DNA of 64,000 bases. Source: Cyanoderma ruficeps (Eukaryota > Chordata > Aves > Passeriformes > Timaliidae). Below the pieces are notes generated by a model. It was given only the letters and a program-made list of their open reading frames with translations, made no database searches and was not told the origin of the DNA. Position 1 is the stretch's first letter; each line of letters opens with the position of its first letter. Both the position numbers and the translations under genes were made by a program. The DNA is taken from the NCBI GenBank assembly GCA_008694505.1, contig VZDJ01000623.1, forward strand, positions 5,576,442-5,640,441. The letters run 5' to 3'. Below are positions 1-10,791 of this stretch, piece after piece.

Positions 1-3000
1 CTTTTTATTATTCTCACATTTCAACAATCTAATGTTTTTGAAATGTATATAACATATATAAGGCCTATAACAATAATAAAAAATAAAAATATATGTGGGA
101 AAGGTGGTGTAATCATAGGCCACTCCAGGGACTCACAACAGCAGATTTTCTTTATGTTTTGGATTGTTTGAGAGACTGCAGCGTCTGCAGTGAAAGAAAG
201 TGGTTCATGTTGAGCCTCCAGCAATATTCTAAGTGATTGACTACATCCAAGGAATATCAGGTGCAGATCAAGCAAATTGTATCCACAAGATATAATTTAA
301 CTAAGGTTTTTGAACCCCAAAGGTACATTTGAGAAAATCTGGCAAACCTTCTCCTTAATATTCTTGGTGAGAAATCATAGTGTGGATCTTTATCTATTTT
401 AGCATACTACCTCCTATCCTCATATTGGAAAATTAGTTTAGTAACAGTTTTTTCTAAAATAAATAAAATTCCCTGTAAGTCTATCTAATAAAATAAACAT
501 TTGGGTTTACAATGAATGTCATTTACTGTGTCTCCTGAATTGCAGTATTCATATCACCTCTGAAGGATTTTCAGTGTTTTTACTATACTTACGGCTTGAG
601 CTGTGCATGCAGCTGTTCTACACCTGATAATTAAACTTCATGTGCCAAAGTTGTCTAAGTACACAAAAAAAAGTCATGCTACGCTTTCTGATATTTCAAT
701 TTTCATAATTAGTCCACATCAGGAGAATTGAAAAAGAGAACATAGTCTTAGCAAAGTGTCCCTGTTTGAAATTTATCTGATTCTTGTTAGAGATCGGATT
801 AGTTAAAAAAATGCTGTCCATGGGAAGACCCTCAGTCACCCCTTTACTAGGCAGCTAAATTAGACAGCTTATTTCCTTAAGCTCCAGCACAGCTGGTGGT
901 GAACTCTTTTCTTTCCAGCAGTTACATGGAAGATGGAAGATGACAAAGTTCCTAATCTAAAACCCAAACTTGTTTCTTAAATAAAAAGGTGTGAATGGTT
1001 CCCCCTCTTTTCCCTGATGCAGAAAATATACTGCTTTGCTCCAATCATAAAGTAATTTAAGACGGGTCCTAGGACTTACTGGTTTAAAGCCTGGCTTTAG
1101 TTTTGTATTTGAAAGTTTATGATTCAGTCTATGAAGCTGTGTAAGGCAGCATGATTTTACATCTCCTCTAATCTGGAAATCTGTCTGTATGAAAGATGAC
1201 TCGAGTAAAGAGATGCTATTCCTTGCATTTTGGTTGGATTTTCAGACCTGAGTCAAATTAATCCTTAGAGGTTCTGGAAGCACTTACTTTTATTTATAGG
1301 ATATATGTCCCTCATGTTCTGTTCAGGAACTTTGGACTTGATGGCCAAAATTTTCAGGATCACATAGTTTAAATCTTTTTAATCTTCAACTTTCAGTCTT
1401 TTTACATGTCTTTAAGATCTCCTAGATTTTCTGTTTCCTGTTTTCACTTTGACAAGCATCTGGAAATTTTTGCAAGCCAAGTGCACATTCTGTATCTATA
1501 ACCTTAGAAGCTGAGATTCTCCATCTTGCTCTGTGTTTTAATTCCCACTCCCACTTTCCTCTTTTCATATTTTTAGACCAATTACAATAATCATAATTAT
1601 TACAGTCTATCCTGCATAGAATCAATTTACATTCTGTCTAAGAGCAACCATACAAAAGATGTAAATGTCCTGAAAGCAGATCAAAGCTCATTCTTCCATT
1701 GAAAAATATTTTAAATTAATCAGGAAAAATGACTTACAATTTGTACTGTGGGGTTGAACCAAACTCAGAAAAGAGATTTTGGGTTGAGGCTGGTCACCTG
1801 TTCTTAAGCCATTGAAAAAAAAAAAAAAAAAAGCCAGATGACTTAAGGACAACATTTTCAGCCTGAATTGACTTCCTTGGGCTCTTGCATCTCCAAGACT
1901 TTAGGTTAAGGCACCCAGACTTATGGTGTACATTTTGTACCATTTCTCTCTTACTTATTTTATTGTCCCAAAATAGTGAATATGATTTTGCTACTCAGTA
2001 GCTAAAATTATTAACCCCAATGATGTTCAGTTTGATAAAAATGGACTAAAAGATAATCACAGGAATGAATTAATTTTTTTTGAGCCATTTTTAGCTATGA
2101 ACTACAGTCTAGGGAAGAAGAGAGGTATTTGATGATGACAAGGAATTGCTGCAACCAGTTGAGATTCCTCACTTTCAGTGACTGCAATTAGGACATGATG
2201 GATATGAAAGGGAAAAAGTTGTTGTGCTACGTCTAAAGAAATTTAAAGAAAAGTAGTAGTAAGAATTAAGAGACATAAATTGTGTAAAATAAGGGACCAG
2301 GTAAAATATAGGTTATATTAGTTCCAACTCCTTCACAAGTGTTTACAACTGGAGGTCAGTATCCAAGTAACTGTTTCTTATCCTGAAACAAATATATAAA
2401 GAAACTCTGATCAGATGAACTATGCCAGCTCATGAATACTGATACAGAAGTCTGCTGAGGAGTTGAGTGCATATCCATCTCATTTTTAATCTTAATTTCT
2501 GTTATATAAAATTGTGCTTCCTTACTCCCGTACTTCTTAGATCCAACACCTTAATGTTAAACTGACAACTTCTTTAGAATAATGTTTTAGTAGTTTTTTT
2601 CATAGCAATGGCTGTTCTGGTGTCCTGATTCCTCTGGTGGCCACAAGTGAATGTCATGGAAAGAGTGTAAGAACAGAGGCAGCACCCATTGAACCCATTT
2701 TTACTTTAATTGATGATTTACATTCTTTTCCAAAGCTTTTGACTAAACCTGTTACAATTTCTTATTATCCTTACCATGTTCTTAATGTGCTTGCAGAAAA
2801 TTTGATCCCTTTACACTTATACATTTGAAGTCCAATTTCAAAACTTTTTCTTCGAAGCTGTCTTAAAGCTTTGTGGTGGGGCTCAGGAGTAATATATTTG
2901 TGTTAATTTCTTCAAGGCATTGTCTTTTTGGGTTTCCTAAATTTTTTTACAATAAATACAGTCTGAGTTTATTTTGAACAAATTCCCAGCTGTGACTACT

Positions 3001-3794
3001 TATTAGACTACTCTTAATGGATAAGCTATTGAGTTGCCTTTACTTGCCAAATAATTGTCTCATTAATTTTAATAGATACTGAGGGTACAGGGCTTGATCA
3101 TGAACAAAACAAAAAAAGACCTTACCAATACATTCTTATAAATGGAGAGGCAAAGGATGTTGGCTAATACAAATAATCTTTCAGTGCTAGTTTTGCATAA
3201 CTCAAATTAATTCTCCTCCTCACTCTGTTTACATTCTGATTCTGCTAGCAGGTAAGTTGTGCAATTATCCTGCTTTATTGTGTGTTAGTGGGCGTGTGAA
3301 ATGTGTACTCTATATCTACAAATAGTCACAGCCCATTTGGCAACAAAATGGGCAAAAGAAAGATATGCCTTGAGGTCTGTGTCCAGTTGACACAGCTTGA
3401 AAATTGGGACATTATTTATGAACTGCTACTTGTAACAATTCCAGTTCAGGATGAGAATTATTGCCATGGTCTGGCTGGAGTTCTGCAAGGGCTGCTTTGG
3501 ATACATATGGACAGATTAGTTGATTTAAATTCATTTGAGCAGTGTAATGCTGTCAGTAGAGGAGGCTGTTCAGAGCTCAGCAGCCTTGGAGTACATTTAC
3601 GTGAGCTGAAGACATCAGTGAGCAAATGCCATCTCTGTAGAGTTTGCTTGGCTGAAGGGGCTCACCTCAGCAGTGGAGCTCTGCCAGAGAGGCTTCCACA
3701 GATGTTTTAAATAGCTGGGAGTTTTACTGTCTTCTCTCTCCTCCCTCACTACCTCCCTTACAGCTTGTGAGGAAAATACTTGGGTAGGCTATAA
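1..3794. other. Intergenic DNA, nothing recognised
   Basis: AT-rich single-copy-looking sequence. The only clear simple repeat is a short A tract near 1815-1832. A 135-codon frame on the plus strand (3303-3710) resembles no protein I know and has no splice or promoter context. No RNA gene was seen. Confidence 0.6.
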
Positions 3795-4130
3795 AGAGGA
3801 ATGGCTAATGAGAGAGAGACTGTCAGGACGTGTCTCAGGGCCAGCACAGCCTTGACTCTGCCCCCCACTGAGTTTCAGGTCCTGCAGTGCCACGGGAGTG
3901 TGTGGCCCTGTGTCTCAGACCTGCATCTTGAGCCCCACCCATCAGCTGATGTCCCAGACAATCTGCATCCCCAGGGAGGAGCCTGGTGCCAGAGGCTGTG
4001 GCTAACACCCCCACACCCTGCCCTACCCAGGCTGAAGCATCAGGCCCTGTCTGCTGGGCCCTGCTGACCTGGGAGCCACTGAAATGCCTGGTCCCCACCC
4101 AGGGAGCTGCCATCTGCCCAGCATCCTGTC
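3795..4130. repeat. Possible GC-rich interspersed repeat, unclassified
   Basis: About 330 bases of CCCC/CTG-rich sequence stand out from AT-rich flanks. The phrasing (tgccacgggagtgtgtggccctgtg) reminds me of LTR-associated repeats in birds, but I cannot name a family. CpG is mostly lost to TG/CA, as expected for a methylated old insertion. It could also be a unique GC-rich segment. Overlapping open frames on both strands are composition artefacts. Confidence 0.3.
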
Positions 4131-5159
4131 AGATTAGTTGGAAATCTTGACTTTGTCTTTGAAGCTTCAAGAGTAGTGATCTTAATACTCAGATAGAATT
4201 AATATGCACTTTTTTATTCAAGAAGGTAAGAGACAACTCAGTGAAAAGTACAAATATTCACCTCTTAATAACTTCCTTATAATAAATACAGTGGAAAAAG
4301 AAATTTGAAGAAATAAGACCCATGCAGCTCATTCTTTTCCAATTTTGATATCTTATCCATTATTCAGGATGGGTATACTGATTGAGAAATCAATATATAT
4401 GAATGCATCCATCTTCCAGCCCAATGAATAGGGTCAAAGACAATGCATACAGCACTGTCTGGGCTAATGTACCAGAAAATCTGAGTCAGCCACAGGAAAT
4501 CTCAGCTATCTTTAGGGTCTTACATGTGGTAGGAGAATTTGGTTTAGTCCCAAGGTGAATGGGCCTTATATTCTTGTTCACTTATAAGCAAGCACATCTT
4601 CTCCCTTGCTGCTGATTAGAAACTCCTCTCAAAGAGTTTAAAAACTGAAAAGTGTTTTCAGCTTGCAGACAGCAATTTTGTGTATTTCCATCTCATGTAC
4701 TATTGATTTTCAGTCTTGGATGTTTATTATTGACAACATCCACACAACACTAGTCTTTGCACATCCACGTTATTACACTCAGTGACCTCTAGCTGAGGGT
4801 TGGAGATAAAATAGTGGAAATATGCCTATTGACAAGAGAGAAAATTTTCTCAACTTGAAGACTACATTTTATATTAAATTCCTAATCAGATATTACATCT
4901 TGATGAGTAAATAAAATGCTGATCATAACAATTGCCAGGAAAGTCAATTGTCAGAAACTGTCAAAAATGCTGTGTAACCCAGGAAATATGATTTTTGCTA
5001 TAACTAGCAAAAGAGTTAAAATGATGTGGTATTGCAGGGTGTCAGAACATGTCTGTCTGTCTTCGCTTCAGCTGAGTTTTGTATTCACCTGGTGGCAATG
5101 TAACTATCTCTTTGTATTTGTATGAGCAGAAGCTTTGTGAACACCAAGAATGGTAAAGG
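4131..5159. other. Intergenic DNA, nothing recognised
   Basis: AT-rich sequence without recognisable coding, RNA or mobile-element signals. Confidence 0.6.
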
Positions 5160-5590
5160 TCTGGAAAACCTGGAGAGGCACTGCATTGCAACAAGCAGTC
5201 CTTGATATCGGCTGGGACTAGGGGATAAAACTTCCTGACTCCAAGGGAATAAGTGATGGAGAGGAAAATTGCAATAAGAAAATATTTAAATGAAACTCTA
5301 AGTGGGCCCCGAGAGGAATGGGGAAAAATCTCTCAACCACTGTGAACATCACACTGACAAAGGGAGACGACCTGAGTTTCAGAATTAAAATTAGGAAGTA
5401 TTTCTTATGGAAAGGTAGTCAAACACTGGGACAAGGTTCCTGGAGAGGTGGGCAATGCCCCAAGCCTGTCTGTGTTCAAGAGGTAATGCCCTGAATAACA
5501 GGCTTTAGCTTTTGGTCAGCCCTGAAATAGTCAGGCAGCTGGACTGGGTGACCATTGCACATCCCTTCCAATGCAAATATTCTGTTCTAT
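5160..5590 (+). repeat. Degenerate CR1-like LINE 3' fragment
   Basis: From about 5365 the sequence follows the 3' end of avian CR1: a degraded 'ATTAGGAAG.A.TTCTT' segment, a 'CACTGG.ACA.G.T.CC.GGAGAGGT' segment, a 'GACTGGGTGACC' segment, then CCCTTCCAA and an ATTCTGTTCT tail ending near 5587. The preceding 200 bases may belong to the same element but are less certain. Plus orientation, strongly mutated, non-coding. Confidence 0.65.
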
Positions 5591-6544
5591 TTGACTCAGT
5601 TTGATTCCTACTTCAATTCACCATAAATGACAAACAAAGGCTGACAACTCAGCACAGCTACCACCCCAATTCCTGCTTGAAGAAAACTATAACTGTCAAC
5701 CTTACGATAACAGGGGCATTGGATCATAATGTGAGAGGAACATTTCAGGATATAGGAATATGTGTTCTGTGTAAAGATTTTAAATGTATTGTTAATATGA
5801 ATTGCTGTTTCAATTAGATAACTTGCAGGATTAGACTGTTAAAAATTATTTTAAATTATATCAGTTATTATTTTTCTTAGAACACTATTATTCTTCTTAT
5901 ATTCTTGTTATTCTTATTCATTATTATTCTTCATGTTTTAATTCTATGTATGAAGTGTATCTCTCTTGCCAGTAATATTTTATCTAACAGAAACCATACC
6001 TTGAAATCCAGTCTCAGAACCAAGCTGAGATATGGCTACAGAACATAACTGTATTTGTTTATATGATGTTGAATTTCAGCTCCCATAAATATATTTTGAA
6101 ATGGCAATGCTTTTAACAAGCATATTGCTGCTCAGTTGGCCTATTACTCATTCATTTTTCTTGTCCCTAACATATGTAGAGAACACCCGCAGCTACATAT
6201 AAAGCACCCTTGGTAAATACAGCATGATGAGGAATGAGGAAGTGATATGGCAGCACTTGTCCTTTTCCTTATTCTCAGGACGGCACATAGGGTGGGATGA
6301 CTGAGTGGGTTAGGCCGTTTACCCATCTGTCTTTATTTTGTAGGTCTTATGTTGTAACACAGGAATTATACTTCTCTGCCATATTTACTTTAGCTGGGTG
6401 TTCTCTTGTCCTGTTGAAAGTCCAGCTCTTGGAAACTCTAGGTGCTCATTTTATTCTCCAAGATAAAGGTCTTTTTTAAGAATTCATTATTGTCATGGAG
6501 GCAGTCATACAACATTTTAAGCGATCTTACTCAGACCAGAGGAG
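5591..6544. other. Intergenic DNA with a T/A/C-rich simple tract
   Basis: Nothing is recognised apart from an imperfect (TTATTC)n-like pyrimidine-rich tract at about 5866-5935. Confidence 0.6.
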
Positions 6545-6632
6545 GTGTAACATCTTGCAAGATCAAGCCTTCGGAAATCATGCCAGGTCTTTATGGCCCC
6601 TTCCAACCCAAAACATTCTATAATTCTATTAA
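6545..6632 (+). repeat. CR1 LINE 3'-end fragment
   Basis: The segment ending GGCCCCTTCCAACCC, followed by ACATTCTATAATTCTATT, is the diagnostic CR1 3' terminus with its octamer tail. It is severely 5'-truncated (under 100 bases recognisable), plus orientation. Confidence 0.75.
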
Positions 6633-7108
6633 AAAAAGTATTGGTCCTTCAAAGAACACAACATGATAAACTCTCCAGCCACCCTACAGGGAAATTTTCA
6701 ATATTTGCAAGTTAAATAATGTGATTTTAACCTGCTTTTCTCTACTAAATTTCTAAAAGTATTCACAGTTTTTCTTCTGTATATGGTTAAAATTTGTGCC
6801 TTTTTGGTAAACATGATCAGCTATTTTGTTTTGTTCAAGAGCTCTAAACTGGATGCTTCTCTGTCTACTAAGCAGATCAATACTAAGCAGATTAATTGTC
6901 CTCAAAGTTCACTTTATGTGATGATTGTATTAAGCGCTATAGAAAACCACTTCTATTGAAATAATTATCATATGGATGATGTTTGCTATCCACCTCTTAA
7001 TTCAAAAGCTTCAGGTTAAAGGGAGGAAAACAGATTCCCTCTACTCTCAGCAACTCCTGCCCTACCAGCAGCCAGTTCTAAGGAAAAACTTTCAACCTGC
7101 GTGGTGAA
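6633..7108. other. Intergenic DNA, nothing recognised
   Basis: AT-rich spacer between two CR1 pieces. No features seen. Confidence 0.6.
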
Positions 7109-7945
7109 GTCATAGAACCATAGTATATTCTGAGTTGGAAGGGACCTATCAGAATCATGGAGTCCAACATCTGGCCCTGGGCAGGATACCCCAATCACAC
7201 CAAATACTTCTTGAACTCTCTCAGCCTTGGTGCTGTGACCACTGCCATGGAGAGCCTGTTTCAGTGCTCAACCCTCCTCTGGGTGTAAAATACTTTCCTG
7301 ATATCCAACATAAACCTCCCCTGACTCAGCTTTCCTCAAGTCCTGTCACTGAGCACCAGAGTGAAGAAATCAGTGTCTGCCCCTCCTCTTCCCCTCATGG
7401 GGAAGGTGAAGACCACAATTAGGTCCGACCTCAGTCTCCTCCAGGCTGAGAAAACCAAGTGACCCCAGCCAATCCTCATAAGGATTCCCTATAATCCTTC
7501 TCCATCCTCATGGTCTCCATTGGACACTCTCTAATAGCTCGATCTCTTTTTTATACTGTGGCTCAAAACTGCACATGGGAGTCAGGGTGAGGTTGCCCCA
7601 GAACAGAGCAGAGGGGACAATCCCCTCCCTTGCCTGGCTGCTGATGCTGAGCCTGCTGCCCCCAGGACAGGGTTGGCTCTCCTGCCTGCCAGGGCACTGC
7701 TGGCTCATGGTCAACTTGCCATGGATCAGGATTCCCAGGTCCTTTTCTGCAGCTGCTCTCCAGCCTCTTGTTCCCTCCTCTGTACACACATCCCCACCCC
7801 AACTGCAGAATCTGGCCCTTGCCCTTGCTAAACCTCATATGGCTGGTGATTGCCCATCTCTCTACTTTTTCAGGGTGTCTCTGCAGTCCCTCCCTGCTCT
7901 GACAGCTTCTCACAATTTAGTGTTGTCAGCAAACTTAGTATTCCC
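7109..7945 (-). mobile_element. CR1 LINE, 5'-truncated copy (end of ORF2 and 3'UTR)
   Basis: The left edge (CATAGAACCATAGTATATTC...GTTGGAAGGGACC) is the reverse complement of the CR1 3' tail. Reading the minus strand leftwards from about 7945 gives the degraded C-terminal part of the CR1 reverse-transcriptase polyprotein. Recognisable pieces are ERWAITSHMRFSKGKGQILQLG, then KDLGILIHGKLTMSQQCPG, then PQYKKEIELLESVQ. These are spread over different frames, so the copy is broken by frameshifts. The 5' end, including the endonuclease and the reverse-transcriptase catalytic core, is missing. It has no function as a gene. Confidence 0.9.
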
Positions 7946-10559
7946 TAGAGGTTGGGGTTATGTACCCAAAATTGAATGCCTCTGCTTCAGGGAAAGAACA
8001 CATCTGCTTTTTCACATAGACTCTTAGGTCAGGAGCAGGTAACTGAGAAAATCCTAGTCTCTTCTCCAAGAGTTAATTAAAATATATATACAAACAGTTA
8101 TGAAAAAAGAATGTTTAGTGCTGGAAGTCCTGTGCAAGTGGCTTTATTGCTATAAGTTCTAGTTTTTATGTTTTAAACACCTTAAACTTTAAATAAAAAT
8201 TCTTGCTCCACGTTTTGAAAAGTGGTGATATTGACTCCTGAGAGTCAGAGTAGCTATAGCTGATTTTGATCCAACACAGGAATTCTCCTCTAATCCTCAG
8301 TTGCCACACCACCACAAAGGGACTGTCTTTGCTTCACCCATTCCTGTTTTAGGCCTTATGTTACTGACTAAGGAAATGATAGTGAATTCTATTTTGTGGT
8401 ACTTAATTCCCTCCTGGCACTGATTAAAGAATATTAGGTATTTAACTCAGAGATATAAATCAAAGCCAGTTTCAAAGTTTGGTTTAGATTTGTTCAATGC
8501 CTCTTGAAATTGCCTTTCTTGTTGGCAAGATTCATGAAGGTGACAGATCCTCAACAGCTCTGTTCTTTTGAAGGAACACTGGAAGCTGTAGAAATTAAAA
8601 ATACTTTTAGAAATAAAGCCTGCAGGTTTTTTTTCAAATTCTTTTGTCTCTGGGGGTGGTGGGGAGAGAAACAGGTCCGTTTGAACTGAAACTATATTTA
8701 AAAGAAAGCAAAAAAAAAAAAACAACCCACCAAGCATGTGGAAATTCTGCTTGTCAGCTAGTCCTACAGATTTTACTCAAGGCTTGTTGACTAAATTCTG
8801 GTGTCTAGTACCTCTGAATGACTTAACCTTGTTTAATGTGTTTCTATAATACTATCCTAGTAACCCCCCCAAACAACAACAACAACAAAAAACAAGAAGA
8901 AAAAACCCCACAAAAACAAAAACACTAAAACACCACAACAAAACCCTGAAGTGTCCTCAAACAGGATAAAATAGCAAAGCACTGGTAAAAATTGTAATTT
9001 ACGATTCAGTACCAAAATTTGTTACAATTCCAGGTGGCCTCAAGGGTCTTAGGCGGTAATTTGTTTTTAATTAGAAGAAACATTCCTCTTAGGCAGACCT
9101 GAATTATCTTAATACTCAATTAACTTTTTTTTTTTTTTTTTTTGAGGAAACTGCATGAGGGACAGGCCCTGGTGGAAGGCATTAATATTTTCCTTCAGGG
9201 GAAACACAGGGATTCACAAGAGAAAAGTGGAAGAATGGTGCCTGCATTAAGAGCAAGTAAAAATTATACATATATCTTGGATAAAGCTCTGTCTGGTAGC
9301 TTTAAATAAGATCCTGGTTTCCCTCAAATCTATTGCACACTTCATTTGATTTCCTTGGGGCAAAGTTTTCTATTTAGATTTTCTTCATATAAATTATGTA
9401 ATCAGACTATGTTAAACAATTAATTAGTAGGATATTTAAGGAGCAAATGGAGCATTATTTGAAAGAGAACTATCTCTCAAAATTAGCCTTATTTTCTCTA
9501 AGCAAACAGTAAATTCTTCTTTAATACCATGTCATTCATACTTATCATTTATCTCAAGTATCTAAAAAACATTAAATTTTACCTACAGATTATAAATGAT
9601 TTCTTAGTACTGAACACTATAAACATTTGTATACCTGATTTTGCTCCTTGACTTTTTTCTTTTATATTTATTTTTTTTGCACCACTGCTTCCCTGCATGA
9701 ACATGCTGAAAACAGATTGGTAGTGTGAGCATAGTACATAAACCCAGCTAGAAGGACAACTAATTTTCAAAGACAATGCAAAACTCTGGATGCCCCTAAG
9801 GTGTCCAAACTTTTTACTGAATGTGCAGTGTTTTAAAGAGGGCAGGAGGGAATGGAAGAAAGAAAGTGATGAAAATGAATCAACAAGTTTATTATCAGAA
9901 AGCAACATAGAAATGTAGAGCCTCAATAACACCAATACTCCTCTGACTGTCCCTTGGTTAATGGATCTCATGACAGAATCACTGCGTCCTGTCTCCTGGT
10001 GCCTGCTGGACTTTACCTTCCCACTTCTCAACTCCATCTTTTATTCTTCAAAAGGGTATTAGATGTCCAGAGCAAATAGTTGAAAGACCTGAAAGTTGTC
10101 TTCTGATTTGTAGTTGACTATTAATGAAGTTTTCTCTAAGTTTAATTTGTATCCAAGTGAAATGTGGCTCAAATGCACCTAATTTCATAAATTACTGAAG
10201 AGTGAAGTGCATGGTAATTGTACTAATTATTATTATTACAATATAGTATTTTCTGATTCTGCTCTTTGCAGCAACTGTTTAAGGGTCAAAATAATTTATG
10301 TTTCCCAGGAAAGTGCTGGTTACTGAAAGTGTTTTATAAATTAGTTTTCATTTTTGTTGGAAAGAAGAACATAGATTTATTTCTAAGAAGTAAAAAAAAA
10401 TATACCATAATAATAGTAGGCTGAATATTACTTTAATCATCAATCCAATTAAACAATAATATTAATAAGGAGGAGAGGGACTCAAACTAGCTTATAAGAG
10501 TTAAGACAGATTTTTTAACATCAAAGGAATATGTTGATAACCACCTTGCTGTTAAAACA
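7946..10559. other. Intergenic DNA with low-complexity tracts
   Basis: No gene or clear mobile element. It contains an A/C-rich tract at about 8866-8946 and a T run at 9126-9143. A segment near 9795-9830 faintly resembles a hAT transposon end but was not accepted. Confidence 0.55.
8866..8946. repeat. A/C-rich low-complexity tract
   Basis: About 80 bases composed almost only of A and C in CAACAA, AAAACCCC and ACAAAA modules, with strong strand asymmetry. Similar tracts recur in the window in both orientations. Confidence 0.8.
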
Positions 10560-10574
10560 CGCACCTGCTCTGCT

Positions 10575-10591
10575 CCTTATCCCAGATAAGG
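10575..10591. promoter_or_regulatory. Palindromic GATA-factor motif pair
   Basis: CCTTATC, three bases, then GATAAGG: a perfect inverted repeat presenting two WGATAR sites head to head. The E-box CACCTG lies seven bases upstream, resembling composite E-box/GATA elements. Motif evidence only. Confidence 0.4.
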
Positions 10592-10777
10592 TGTGTGTTT
10601 GAAAGAAGGGAAGATTTGCATCCTCAAAAGTCACCTGGAACAGCTCTTCCTCCTGCCTCTCAGTTCAACTGTGGGAGGAATCTGCACAGCTCTCCAAAGG
10701 TTCCTGCGGACTGAAAGTTAGGGAATATCACTTCTGGTGTTTTCATTCGTGTGGAAGGAAGAGCGGCCGGCCGGGGC

Positions 10778-10791
10778 TCACTAGATGGTGC
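10778..10791 (+). promoter_or_regulatory. CTCF-like motif
   Basis: TCACTAGATGGTGC agrees at about 12 of 14 positions with the CTCF core consensus CCASYAGRKGGCRS. It lies within the CpG-rich patch. Motif evidence only; occupancy is unknown. Confidence 0.4.

Noticed and set aside
3303..3710. 135-codon frame as a small gene
   Set aside because: No recognisable domain, signal peptide or homology, and no promoter or splice context. Frames of this length occur by chance over 64 kb.
9795..9830. Possible hAT-type DNA transposon end (GGTGTCCAAACTTTTTA-like)
   Set aside because: Only a short faint resemblance. No matching inverted terminus or 8-bp target duplication was found.
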